Shown here one piece after another: positions 55,544-64,000 of a DNA stretch of 64,000 nt. Position numbers and translations under genes: made by a program. This DNA is from Paracamarosporium sp. OC-R06-R3 (taxonomy: Eukaryota > Ascomycota > Dothideomycetes > Pleosporales > Didymosphaeriaceae), in NCBI GenBank assembly GCA_019828545.1, contig JACVRA010000165.1, positions 310,001 to 374,000 on the forward strand, in the 5' to 3' direction. The notes below the pieces were generated by a model. That model saw only the letters and a program-made list of their open reading frames with translations, was not told the DNA's origin and searched no databases. Position 1 is the stretch's first letter; each line of letters starts with the position of its first letter.

Positions 55544-57827
55544 ATGCACGGCCTCCGTCTCGGCAGCTTATTGCTGCTGCTTTCTTCAATAAAAGGTATG
55601 AACCACTGACTCCAATTTGGGGTAGACTGAACGGTATACGCAGTTCAAGCTCGTGGAATCCCAACAACTGCTTTCGGGACTACTGGTGGACAAATAAAGT
55701 TGAGCGGGATCAACAGCATCGTCGTAGACACCCAATACGCTGAGTTTGTCGACACTAAAGGAGAAACCTTGATACCTCCTTCATTACAAGATTTTGCCCA
55801 AACCTTCGCACAAGACCTTAAGAGTTTGGATGTTAATGTCAGTTCCCTTACTGGGACCAGTATATCTAACGGATCCATCTTCCTTACCCTTGGGGATCCC
55901 AATGATTACCTCGATGTCACTGGACGGGAATCTGCTGAGGGTTACACACTTTCAATCTCGAGCGAAGGGATAACGATTACCGGTGCAAGCCCCCTCGGAG
56001 TTTGGTGGGGAACGCGTACGGTCCTACAACAGGTGAGCCTACCTAAGTTTCGGAGCGCGATCATGTCGCTAACTGTTTAGGCCATCCTAGGCAACGGTTC
56101 TATCCCCTATGGTTCCTTAAGCGACACGCCAGGATGGGGAACGAGAGGTATGATGCTTGACGCAGCTCGGCACTACTATCCGCCAGAGTTCCTCATTGAA
56201 ATGTGCGCGTACATGTCATTCTTCAAGCAGAATACCTTTCATGTTCACCTGAGCGATAACCTATATAACAATGTTGAACTATACAGCCGGGAAAGGTCAT
56301 TAGACCTCTACGCTCGCTTCCGCTTGTGGTCTGACGACGTAGCGGTTGCCGGTCTGAACAAACACAAGAACGAATCCTACACTAGAGAACAGTTTGACGA
56401 GGTCCAGTCTGCATGTGCAGCTCGTGGCGTCACAATCCTGCCGGAGATTGAAGCCCCCGGCCATGCTTTGGTATTTGTACAGTGGAAGCCAGAGCTTGGT
56501 CTAGAAAATGACTTGAGTCTCCTAAACATCTCCCATCCAGAGACCATTCCAACGTTGAAAACAGTGTGGACCACATTTTTGCCTTGGTTCCATACAAAAA
56601 CCGTTCATATAGGAGCGGACGAATACACAGCGGAGGTCAACGACTACAACATCTTCGTTAATGCCATGGCAGATCATATTCACAGCGAGGCCAACAAGTC
56701 CATTCGGATCTGGGGTACTTTCCCCCCGAACTATACCGATCCTGGATATATCAACATATATAAGAACGTATCAGTCCAACATTGGGAGTTTTTCGAAGAC
56801 AACCCTCTCTACGATTACATATTGAACAATTACACAGTTCTGAACTCTGATGATACTTACTACGTGGTAAATAAATGGTCTGGCAGCTATCCGCCCCAGG
56901 TAAATGTTTCTGCGACGTTTATTGGCAACCCGAACACCGGAGGAGGACTGTGGTATCCGTAAGTAAGCTCAAAGATCCATTGAAATGCATTGACTGGTTT
57001 TATAATTTAGATATGTCTTTGATGCCCGCAACAGCTCGAACAACCCATCCCGGAATGAGCCTCTTGTGCTTGGAGAAGTTGCACCGCTTTGGAACGATTA
57101 CGGTCCCAACGCCACTGTATATTCGGAGACCTTCTACGCATGGCGAAGAGGAATTCCTGCTTTAGCCGACAAACAATGGGGTGGTAATTTGACTGCGGCT
57201 GAATTTGATTCAGTTCTTGAAATCCTTCGGCCTTTTATCCCAGGGCAGAATCTCGAACGTAGAGTCCCTTCGATCACGTCGACCATCCTAGATTACTCGT
57301 TTAGCCCGGGCACAGAGTATGCCTCATCGTCAACCGTACCTGATAGTTCCGGCAACGGATACGATGGAACCAGCGATTGTTCAAAGACTGATAGAAGCTC
57401 TTTGCTTGTTGATGCGTGCACGCTCACTACGCCGATATTTTCCAAGGGTAGAGATTACACCCTCACATTGTCTCTGCTTCTTTCGTCTATTGACAACCCT
57501 ACAAACGCAACACTAATGTCGGGCTATGATTCCACACTCATGCTAACGCCTAACATCACATTATTCCAAGGGGGCAATTATTATCGACTTAACACATCGT
57601 TACCTTTGAATCAGCGGCTCAACCTCGATATCATTGGAAGGGGAAATCACACCTTTGCTAAGGTTAATAACGGGACGGAAGAAGAATTCCTAACAAAGAT
57701 GGGAATAAATGGAGCAAGATTCGAGTGGGGCCCCATGGCGGTTGAAGCGCCTGTGCACCAAGTGGGAGGCGCCGATGTGGGGTGGAGCGGCGAGATATTC
57801 GCTCTGAAGCTCAAAAGCGTAGCGTGA
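55544..57827 (+). CDS. Glycoside hydrolase family 20 (beta-N-acetylhexosaminidase type) with LamG-like tail
   Basis: Exons 55544-55595, 55644-56032, 56081-56958 and 57011-57827 keep phase and give 711 residues. The signal peptide is MHGLRLGSLLLLLSSIKVQA. A GH20b-like N-domain (about 20-160) leads to the catalytic barrel, starting at WGTRGMMLDAARHYYPPEFL. FHVHLSDN, ILPEIEAPGHAL and VHIGADEY follow; Asp327-Glu328 are the expected pair for substrate-assisted catalysis. LGEVAPLWNDYGPNATVYSE and FYAWRRGIPALAD close the barrel. From about residue 490 a concanavalin/LamG-like domain follows (ILDYSFSPGTEY, DSSGNGYDGT). GH20 enzymes remove terminal GlcNAc or GalNAc from chitin oligomers or glycans; the extra domain suggests glycan binding. 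Several Asn-glycosylation sequons are present. Confidence 0.93.
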
Positions 57828-58208
57828 GTTCTACACGCATACTCTTCCCAAGGAACATACGTGGGTATCCTATTCGTGGAATGTGGAATTCCGGTGTGTA
57901 CGGTCCAGGCATAATAGAAGGTCCGACCTGGAAGTATGAAACAAACTCAGCCAATCAGAAGCCTCTGCTACATTTGAAACAATATAGATGGTGCCTAGTA
58001 CCACATGTGCATATTGCTAGACTCCATGCTTCATTTCGTTATTCATGATTCATTACTTCTGTCAATGCTGGATTCCTTCAATGTTTGAATAGCTTTATGC
58101 TGATCCAGGACATATAAGACAGTGTGTTCCCGCGTTTCACACGCTTGACGGCGACCTGTAACTTCGATACACCCCAAAACCGACATAATAGGATTTCATC
58201 AAGTCAGT
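57828..58208. other. Tandem spacer between GH20 and GH62 genes
   Basis: It holds the GH20 3' region and the GH62 promoter with its TATA box. No gene. Confidence 0.5.
58112..58118 (+). promoter_or_regulatory. TATA box of the GH62 gene
   Basis: ATATAAG lies 91-97 nt upstream of the ATG at 58209. Confidence 0.55.
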
Positions 58209-59265
58209 ATGGTTGCTTTTAAAGCATGGTCGTCTTGTCTTCTTTCATTGGCGCTTGCGACTACTTCGCACGCCTCGCCGCGCGCCATCAATGCGTGCGA
58301 TCTTCCTTCAACCTACAAGTGGAAATCGACCGGATTACTTGCTGAGCCCAAGTCTGGGTAAGTCCAAAACTGCCAACCTTCATTTGCGATGCACTGACAA
58401 ATGAACGCATTGAAGTTGGGTATCACTTAAGGACTTCACCCATGTTCCATACAACGGACAACACCTCGTATATGCAACGACCCATGGAACTGGCTCAAGT
58501 GGCAGCTGGGGCTCCATGGCCTTTGGACTCTTCACGAACTGGACTGATATGACTGCTGCTAGTCAAACTAAGCAGAACGCTGCAGCCGTCGCTCCGACCT
58601 TGTTCTATTTTGCTCCCAAGAGTATTTGGGTGCTTGCATACCAATGGGGCCCTACTGCTTTCTCGTATAAGACTGCTGCTGAACCAACAAATCCGAATGG
58701 CTGGTCCGCAGCGCAGACGCTCTTTTCAGGAACAATTTCCGGTAGCAGTACTGGTCCGATCGATCAGACACTCATCGCCGACAGCACAAACATGTATTTA
58801 TTCTTTGCAGGTGACAACGGCAAGATCTATCGCTCGAGTATGCCCATTGGTAATTTCCCTGGTAGCTTTGGAGCCTCGTCCACGGTCATTCTTAGCGATA
58901 CGTCCAATAACCTCTTCGAGGCAGTGCAGGTTTATACCCTTGCTGGACTCAACAAGTACCTCATGATAGTGGAAGCAATAGGTTCCAATGGCCGTTATTT
59001 CAGGTCCTTCACCGCAACGTCGCTAGGTGGAACTTGGACGGCACAGGCTGCTACCGAGAGCAACCCTTTTGCAGGCAAGGCGAACAGTGGCGCTACATGG
59101 ACGAACGATATTAGCCATGGAGAGTTGATCAGAAGTGGTAATGACCAGACCTTTACGGTCGATCCGTGCAACCTGGAGCTGCTGTATCAGGGTCGTTCAC
59201 CTAGCGCAGGTGGCGACTATGGACAGCTGCCCTATCGCCCTGGGTTGCTCACATTGCAGAAGTAA
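58209..59265 (+). CDS. GH62 alpha-L-arabinofuranosidase
   Basis: Exons 58209-58357 and 58416-59265 join at phase 2 and give 332 residues. The signal peptide is [22 protein letters not shown], then the mature start [22 protein letters not shown]62 enzymes remove arabinose side chains from arabinoxylan outside the cell. The five-bladed propeller signatures are all present: [20 protein letters not shown] (Asp56, likely general base), [62 protein letters not shown] (Asp166), [10 protein letters not shown] (Glu218, likely acid), and [20 protein letters not shown] toward the end. Length equals that of a single-domain GH62 without a carbohydrate-binding module. Together with the nearby GH20 gene it adds to a secreted carbohydrate-active set. 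Confidence 0.95.
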
Positions 59266-59513
59266 ATAGCATAATGTTAAGTGCTGGATCAATCTTCGAA
59301 GAAGTTCAGTCTTGTTATGCACGAGGGCGAATGCAGATCTATAAGACAAAGAGCAAACAAAACTTTGATGTCTATCTTGTGATAGCACAATGACTGCTAC
59401 GCCGCATATAAATACAGATACACACACATGCATCAAGCATTTTGCATTCCTTAACAACTCCTAAGACCCCTCTGTATTTGCTTTGAAACCAACGAAAGGC
59501 TAACATACTCACC

Positions 59514-60257
59514 ATGACAATGCCGGCAGATCCACGCCATCTCCACTGCGAATTCAAGATGCCGCACAACGCCCAATATGAATGCCCGCGCGCAGGTAAA
59601 GTATACCAAGATTATGGTAATGTTAATTACTGCCGCTACCATGACCGCTACTCGAAGGATCGCTGCCAGGCGTTCATCGAGTTTCTTGGTACTGGGATGC
59701 AGTGTCCTGAATTGTACACAATGATCGATGAGGAGACTGGGAAACAATACTGTACTAAGCATGAGCCCGCTAATGATGATCCCGATGCAATGGATTGGAT
59801 GAGAAGGATGACTCAATGGTTGTCTGACATACCGGTTGCGGAGCTTCCACCCGAGGATCGCAACGATACTAGCGAGCTGGTTGCCGATGAAGCGGACGTA
59901 GAAACGCTACAGCCAGAGTCAGAGCTAGGGGGACATGTACTAAAGCCACAAGCAAGACGTCTAGAGCCTGATCTTAGAACGTCTGCGAATCACCTTGACA
60001 GTAAACACAAGCAGGAAGATAAGCATGTATTCGAGACGAAGCCTGAACATCAGCCTGAGCACATCGCTGCGTTGTACTTCGAGTGTAATATCTGCCTTGA
60101 GAGCCACAAAGCCGCTGAAATGAAGAAGGTTGAGCCCTGCGGTCATCAGTACAAGGAGTTATGCCTACAAGACCTCCTCCGAAGAGGTGGTTCGCGAAAG
60201 TACAACTGTGCAAGCTGTGGCTATTGGCTCACACATCTTTCAGCACCGTGCACATAG
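59514..60257 (+). CDS. Zinc protein: C3HC3H module plus degenerate RING finger
   Basis: One exon encodes 247 residues from MTMPADPRHLHCEFKMPHNA, with ATG in ACCATGA. Two equal zinc-type units lie at the N-terminus: Cys12, Cys24, Cys40, His43 and Cys51, Cys64, Cys80, His83. Both have CP, then 14 residues, then YC or the like, two residues, and His. This spacing matches the C3HC3H (zf-C3Hc3H) domain of KANSL2 and INO80D proteins. A polar acidic linker (about 88-185) follows. At 191-235 is a RING-like finger with Cys191, Cys194, Cys209, His211, Cys217, Cys232 and Cys235. The fifth ligand position holds Lys214 (GHQYKELC) where Cys or His is expected. The RING could be a pseudo-RING, still folded with one full zinc site. 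A ubiquitin-ligase or chromatin role is only inferred. Confidence 0.8.
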   Translation: MTMPADPRHLHCEFKMPHNAQYECPRAGKVYQDYGNVNYCRYHDRYSKDRCQAFIEFLGTGMQCPELYTMIDEETGKQYCTKHEPANDDPDAMDWMRRMTQWLSDIPVAELPPEDRNDTSELVADEADVETLQPESELGGHVLKPQARRLEPDLRTSANHLDSKHKQEDKHVFETKPEHQPEHIAALYFECNICLESHKAAEMKKVEPCGHQYKELCLQDLLRRGGSRKYNCASCGYWLTHLSAPCT

Positions 60258-60473
60258 TGATTGTGGCTTCATTCATATCATTAAATGTTCTTGTGCTCTC
60301 GAGGTGTAACGACACTATACACAATTGCTCTGAGGTTGAGATTTCTTCGCAATTATACCTTTCATGCTAGGTCAAACGTAGAAGACCTGACACTTTCTAC
60401 CTTGTATTAATACAACATGATATCGAGATCTCAGAAAGATCCCCTCATTTCCACTTCATTTAGTGATCTTTAT

Positions 60474-61837
60474 CTATCGTCCTTCAAGCTCCTTCAAGTC
60501 CGCGCCGAAGAAAGACCACTGCTTCTTCACGCCCATGTCTTCGCGTCCTATGTTCAACGGCACAAGTGACTCTCGTCCACTTTTATCTCTTGTATATATT
60601 ACCGTATGTGTCTAGTAAGGATCAATCAGATATTGCAGATGGTCACGGTATTCCTCTTGATACTTACTTTGCCCAGTGTCAGTTTGATCGAGCCCTCGAA
60701 AGCCACATTAGGTTTGTAGAAGTTGAGACGGGAGACTCCCTTTATCAGTTTATTTATGTTCCCCACAGCAACCTCGGCTTGAAAGAAGGCCGCGCGCGCC
60801 ATCTTTGGTCCTCCTGTTGCTGCGACGTCGCCCACAGCAAATATGCGAGGAAGTTGGTCGTCCAGGAATTGCAATGTGGGTTTTACCTGAACATATGACG
60901 TATCTTTCGAGATAGAGGCTGGAGAAAGTGTTGCGATGATGCCCGAATTTGGTCGTTGGCCAACACAAGGAATCTACCTGCATGTCAACGACTCGTCTTT
61001 CGTACCTATGAATTTTGGTTCTCTTACAATGAAGTCATACTCCTCCTCTTCTTTGTTTGAAAAGCGCAGTGTATTGGTCTGCGATAAGATTTCTGGTCGC
61101 TCGTTCAAGCGTAGTGTGATATTCATGCCTATCAACGTTTTCGCGACATGATCGTGAAACCGGGGACCAAAAGTGGGAAGTAGTTGCGAGCGTGAATGGA
61201 CAAGCGTAACATTTTTGTCAGGGTAGAAGTCTTTAATATCGCTCGCAAGTTGCACGCCAACTGCACCGCCGCCAATAACAGCAATCTTCCCCGCTTGCTG
61301 GATCTTGTCTTGCATTCCTCGCAACTCCGCCTGTGCGTCTTTGCTCTCCGTTGAGAATACTTTGCTCGGAAGGTTTGATGATGTTCCAGTCGCCACAACC
61401 AAATATTCATATTCTATCTTTTCTCCACTCTTTAGTTCCACGAAGCGTTCAGTGACTTGCGATGCTGTGTCCTGCACATGATGAAATATGCCGTCTGGTG
61501 CGCCTTTCGAGAAGCCACTGTAAGGAATAAATGCATTTTGCTCGTACCCCTTCACCACGCTGAATCGTGGGAAAGCAAAGACAAAGTTGAGGTGTGAGTT
61601 CTTTTCCACAAGCACAACTCTATACCCTGTAGGTAGTGTCTCGGTCAACCTTTTCACCGCTTGATGTCCAGCAAAAGAACCTCCAATAACCACGACGTTC
61701 TTGACCTGGTCAGCTGGAAGAGTCTTGTAGATTTGTCTGTGGATAAGGGCTGATATGCGTTGGCGTAGGAGAGTGGCAGCAACTGTAGGGAGGAATTCTA
61801 GAATTTGAAGTGCAAATAGGATGAAGTCGGAAATCAT
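60474..61837 (-). CDS. AIF-type FAD-dependent pyridine nucleotide oxidoreductase
   Basis: Exons 61837-61028, 60973-60668 and 60611-60474 are phase 0 and give 417 residues. The last exon is short but restores the family's C-terminus (LGKTHTVIYTRD, then DMGVKKQWSFFGADLKELEG). The start MISDFILFALQILEFLPTVA is a hydrophobic membrane or signal-anchor segment. FAD binding is seen in VVVIGGSFAGHQAVKRL (about 48-64), NAD(P)H binding in IAVIGGGAVGVQLASDI (about 185-201), and the second FAD motif in IFAVGDVAATGGPKMARAAF. YLVVATGTSSNLPSK and IPCVGQRPNSG complete the fold. Homologues are AMID/AIFM2-like (ferroptosis suppressor) and yeast Aif1-type proteins that pass electrons to quinones. The local role is unknown; a TATA-like element lies about 50 nt upstream. 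Confidence 0.92.
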
Positions 61838-62827
61838 TTTGTTGGATTGAGTCGACTACAATGGATGACTTGCACGTATTGGATTTATAGTCGTGTAAAT
61901 AGTGAAACCTGAGCCGCGGTGTCTCCACGGAGCGCTCGTATCGGGGCCGATTGTCGGACATGGGGCGGAAACATCGGCTTCGGCTTGTGGTCATGAATCG
62001 CTTTTCCAGAAAGGTACAAAAACCTTATAATTCGGATTCAAGCTACTCTCGTCTCTAATAAAATTTTAGTCGGTCGGAATTCACAAAAATAGGTTTGAAG
62101 ACGTGGCTGATGGTGAGGGTATCTTTACGCTAACAATGCACCTATTGCTCGTGTAGTTTGTTGGCATGCAGAAACTTCTAAAAGGTGCAATCCTTGATTA
62201 ATGACGATATAAACTTAACGCTGAAATTTTTACAAGATCAAATAAAACATCATGCTAAGAAAGAATTCGAATCGAAAGTTCCGCATGTAGCGTTGATTTC
62301 TGCTAGTGTAGCCCTCGTTCCAGTTTAGTGATGCATTATTCGCTGCTGCAATGCAATAAAAAAATGCTAAGGATTCACTGGAGTACATGGACTTGACAAG
62401 AAGACAAGCTGATTCGGCGCGATCGAATCTGGAATATATTGGAACTAGGACCCACTGAGTATGTACTGCTGAAGGGAGATTTCTGTAAATGCGACCAAGC
62501 ATCACCAAACGAAATTGACTTTAGTAGCACTCTATCGATGCAGAAATCCTTCCGATTTGAAGAGGAGCAAAGGAAAATACATGCTGTGGAAGAAAAGCAA
62601 ATAGAAGGTGTTGATCTGATTCATCTCCATTGGGGATGTATACAAATCAAGATGACGCAAGTGTAATCTTTGAAAGGGAGAATTGAGCATATCAAAGCCC
62701 TTGGTGAGGACATCATCCATTATTATCAATGCATAATCAACTATCCGTTCCCATTACGTATCGTACAAATACATTTAACCCCTATGATCTGGAGCTTTAA
62801 GGTGAAGAGCCATACGTGCAAGCTAGC
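61838..62827. other. Intergenic stretch (1 kb), A+T rich, no gene recognised
   Basis: It lies between the AIF-type gene promoter and the 3' end of the GPI-protein gene. Short frames without domains. Confidence 0.5.
61883..61889 (-). promoter_or_regulatory. TATA-like element of the AIF-type gene
   Basis: Read on the minus strand this is TATAAAT, 46-52 nt upstream of the ATG at 61837. The leader would be short. Confidence 0.4.
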
Positions 62828-63724
62828 TCAGTAGAAAGCACCCATCGCTGCAACTGCGGCAACAAACGCAACGATGTTGTGCGTTTGAACAGTTTCGGCG
62901 CCATTCGATGGCTGCGTGAGAGGAGCGGAAGCAGTCTTTTGAATCGTTAGCTCACGTTTTTCTACACAACCGCTTAAACTTACAGGAGCAGTTCCATTGG
63001 TTCCATTGCCGGTAGGATACAGCGAGCCAGAGATCGTAGGAACAGGAGCAGCCGTTTCCAGCACTGAAGAAACAACGGAGCTTACCGCGGAAGCGACGAC
63101 CGAGCTAAGGCTCGCCGCTGCAGAAGACTCAGCGCCAGCAGCCGTAGTGGTTTCAGCCGCAGAAGAAGATGGCGCATCAGTGACTGCCTCTGCACTCGTC
63201 GTCGCCTCAGCACTTGTCGTTGCCTCAGCAGCAGAAGACGACGGCTCGCTCACCGCTTCTGCGGTAGTGGTCGGAGCCGACGAAGATACCGCTGAGCTTG
63301 CGTCCCCGCTGTCGCTGGGGTGTTTCGCCTCGCCTACATCGTCCTGCTTGCCACTCTTCGGCTCGGTATCAAGGTCGCTGCACTTCCCCGCCGCGCTGGT
63401 CAATGTGCCGCCGTAGTACTTCCAGATATCGACATTGTCAGGACCCGCGCATTGGAGGCAGTTCTTGTAGTCGTAGAGGAAGACTTCGTCAGTGCAGTAG
63501 TCGCCGCCAGCTTTGGACACTGTGATGGCAGTTCCTATGGGAAATCAGTGACGCGTAAGAGGGCGGAGTGGTTGGTGCTGCATACCGCAGTTGTCATGGC
63601 AATTGTACTCAGGGGTACCTGGAGCCTGGCGCTTAAGGAGAGTGGCAAACAGATGCTCTTCCGTGACGAAAGATGCAGTGCTAGCAGCAATGAATCCTGC
63701 GAGGACGATGCGCGAGGTGAACAT
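62828..63724 (-). CDS. Secreted six-cysteine GPI-anchored protein with Ser/Thr/Ala-rich stalk
   Basis: Exons 63724-63586 and 63534-62828 join at phase 1 and give 281 residues. The signal peptide MFTSRIVLAGFIAASTASFV is followed by a likely Kex2 site, LLKR|QAPGTPEYNC. The N-terminal domain (about 40-100) has six cysteines: 42, 46, 60, 72, 75 and 98. The central 120 residues are an Ala/Ser/Thr/Glu-rich stalk with near-exact EATTSA and ASSSAA-type repeats, likely O-glycosylated. The C-terminus reads QPSNGAETVQTHNIVAFVAA, ending AVAAMGAFY, a GPI-attachment signal with Asn or Gly near 255 as the omega site. It should be anchored at the plasma membrane or wall. Small six-cysteine-domain proteins of this layout are frequent in plant-associated ascomycetes; function unknown. 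Confidence 0.85.
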
Positions 63725-64000
63725 TGTGATGAATTGCGACTAAACGAATGTACACGTAGAAAAGCGAGTGTGTTCAGAGACGTACACAAGATGTAAGTCA
63801 GGTATGAGGGTCGTGCTGTTGCAGGTACAAGAGGCCAATCGAGTGCGCCCGTCGATACATCTTATATACCGGAAAAACCAGCTCAACGCAAGCTGCATAT
63901 GCCGTCCCACTTTACGCGGCGCTGCGCTAACGCACGTCGTACAACGGCATGTACAAGCACGGCCTGGAAGCTTCCCTGTATCAGTACACAATGTGGGCTG
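63725..64000 (-). promoter_or_regulatory. Promoter region of the GPI-protein gene
   Basis: On the minus strand TATATAAG at 63868-63861 lies about 140 nt upstream of the ATG. Nothing else is recognised up to the window edge. Confidence 0.5.

Noticed and set aside
1..64000. tRNA and rRNA genes
   Set aside because: I looked for B-box-like GGTTCGANTCC with an upstream A box and for rRNA signatures. The few TTCGAA-type hits lie inside coding exons without cloverleaf context.

Overview
The window is nuclear DNA of a filamentous ascomycete (Pezizomycotina). The evidence is the gene set (molybdenum cofactor sulfurase, INSIG, a Csi2-type membrane protein, GH62, DUF4360, Zn2Cys6 factor), the many 48-65 nt GT-AG introns with CTAAC/CTGAC-like branch sites, and intergenic spacers of about 0.2-3 kb. 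A dothideomycete is my best guess, but class level is inference only. I recognised no tRNA, rRNA, transposon or CRISPR array. Gene models below were spliced by hand, and every intron was checked for reading-frame phase.

The left two thirds (1-41 kb) is mostly housekeeping. ECM29 (proteasome stabiliser, minus strand, nine exons) diverges from a UBX5/UBXN7-type Cdc48 adaptor. A 78-residue CaaX-box protein follows, then a disordered protein, the molybdenum cofactor sulfurase, a Csi2-like membrane protein divergent from the rRNA-processing nuclease FCF1, a polyproline protein, a sugar-transporter-like MFS protein, a PAQR/Izh3-type receptor, a large Zn2Cys6 factor, and an AAA ATPase divergent from an INSIG protein.

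The right third (41-64 kb) has an accessory character. It holds a free-standing adenylation-domain enzyme convergent with a Dal5/allantoate-type MFS transporter. A secretome-rich stretch follows: a cupredoxin, a six-cysteine small secreted protein, a DUF4360 protein, a GH20 hexosaminidase with a LamG-like tail, a GH62 arabinofuranosidase and a GPI-anchored six-cysteine protein. Interspersed are an F-box protein, a protein joining a C3HC3H zinc module to a RING that lacks one ligand, and an AIF-type FAD oxidoreductase. Several of these genes have TATA boxes 50-160 nt upstream of the start codon, which suits inducible expression.

The observations I rate highest are the C3HC3H plus degenerate-RING protein (59514-60257), the adenylation enzyme without carrier or reductase domain beside its transporter (43703-47695), the CaaX microprotein (10146-10382), the GC-AG intron in ECM29, the 19-nt microexon in FCF1, and a three-copy 20-nt-period repeat at 48689-48748.
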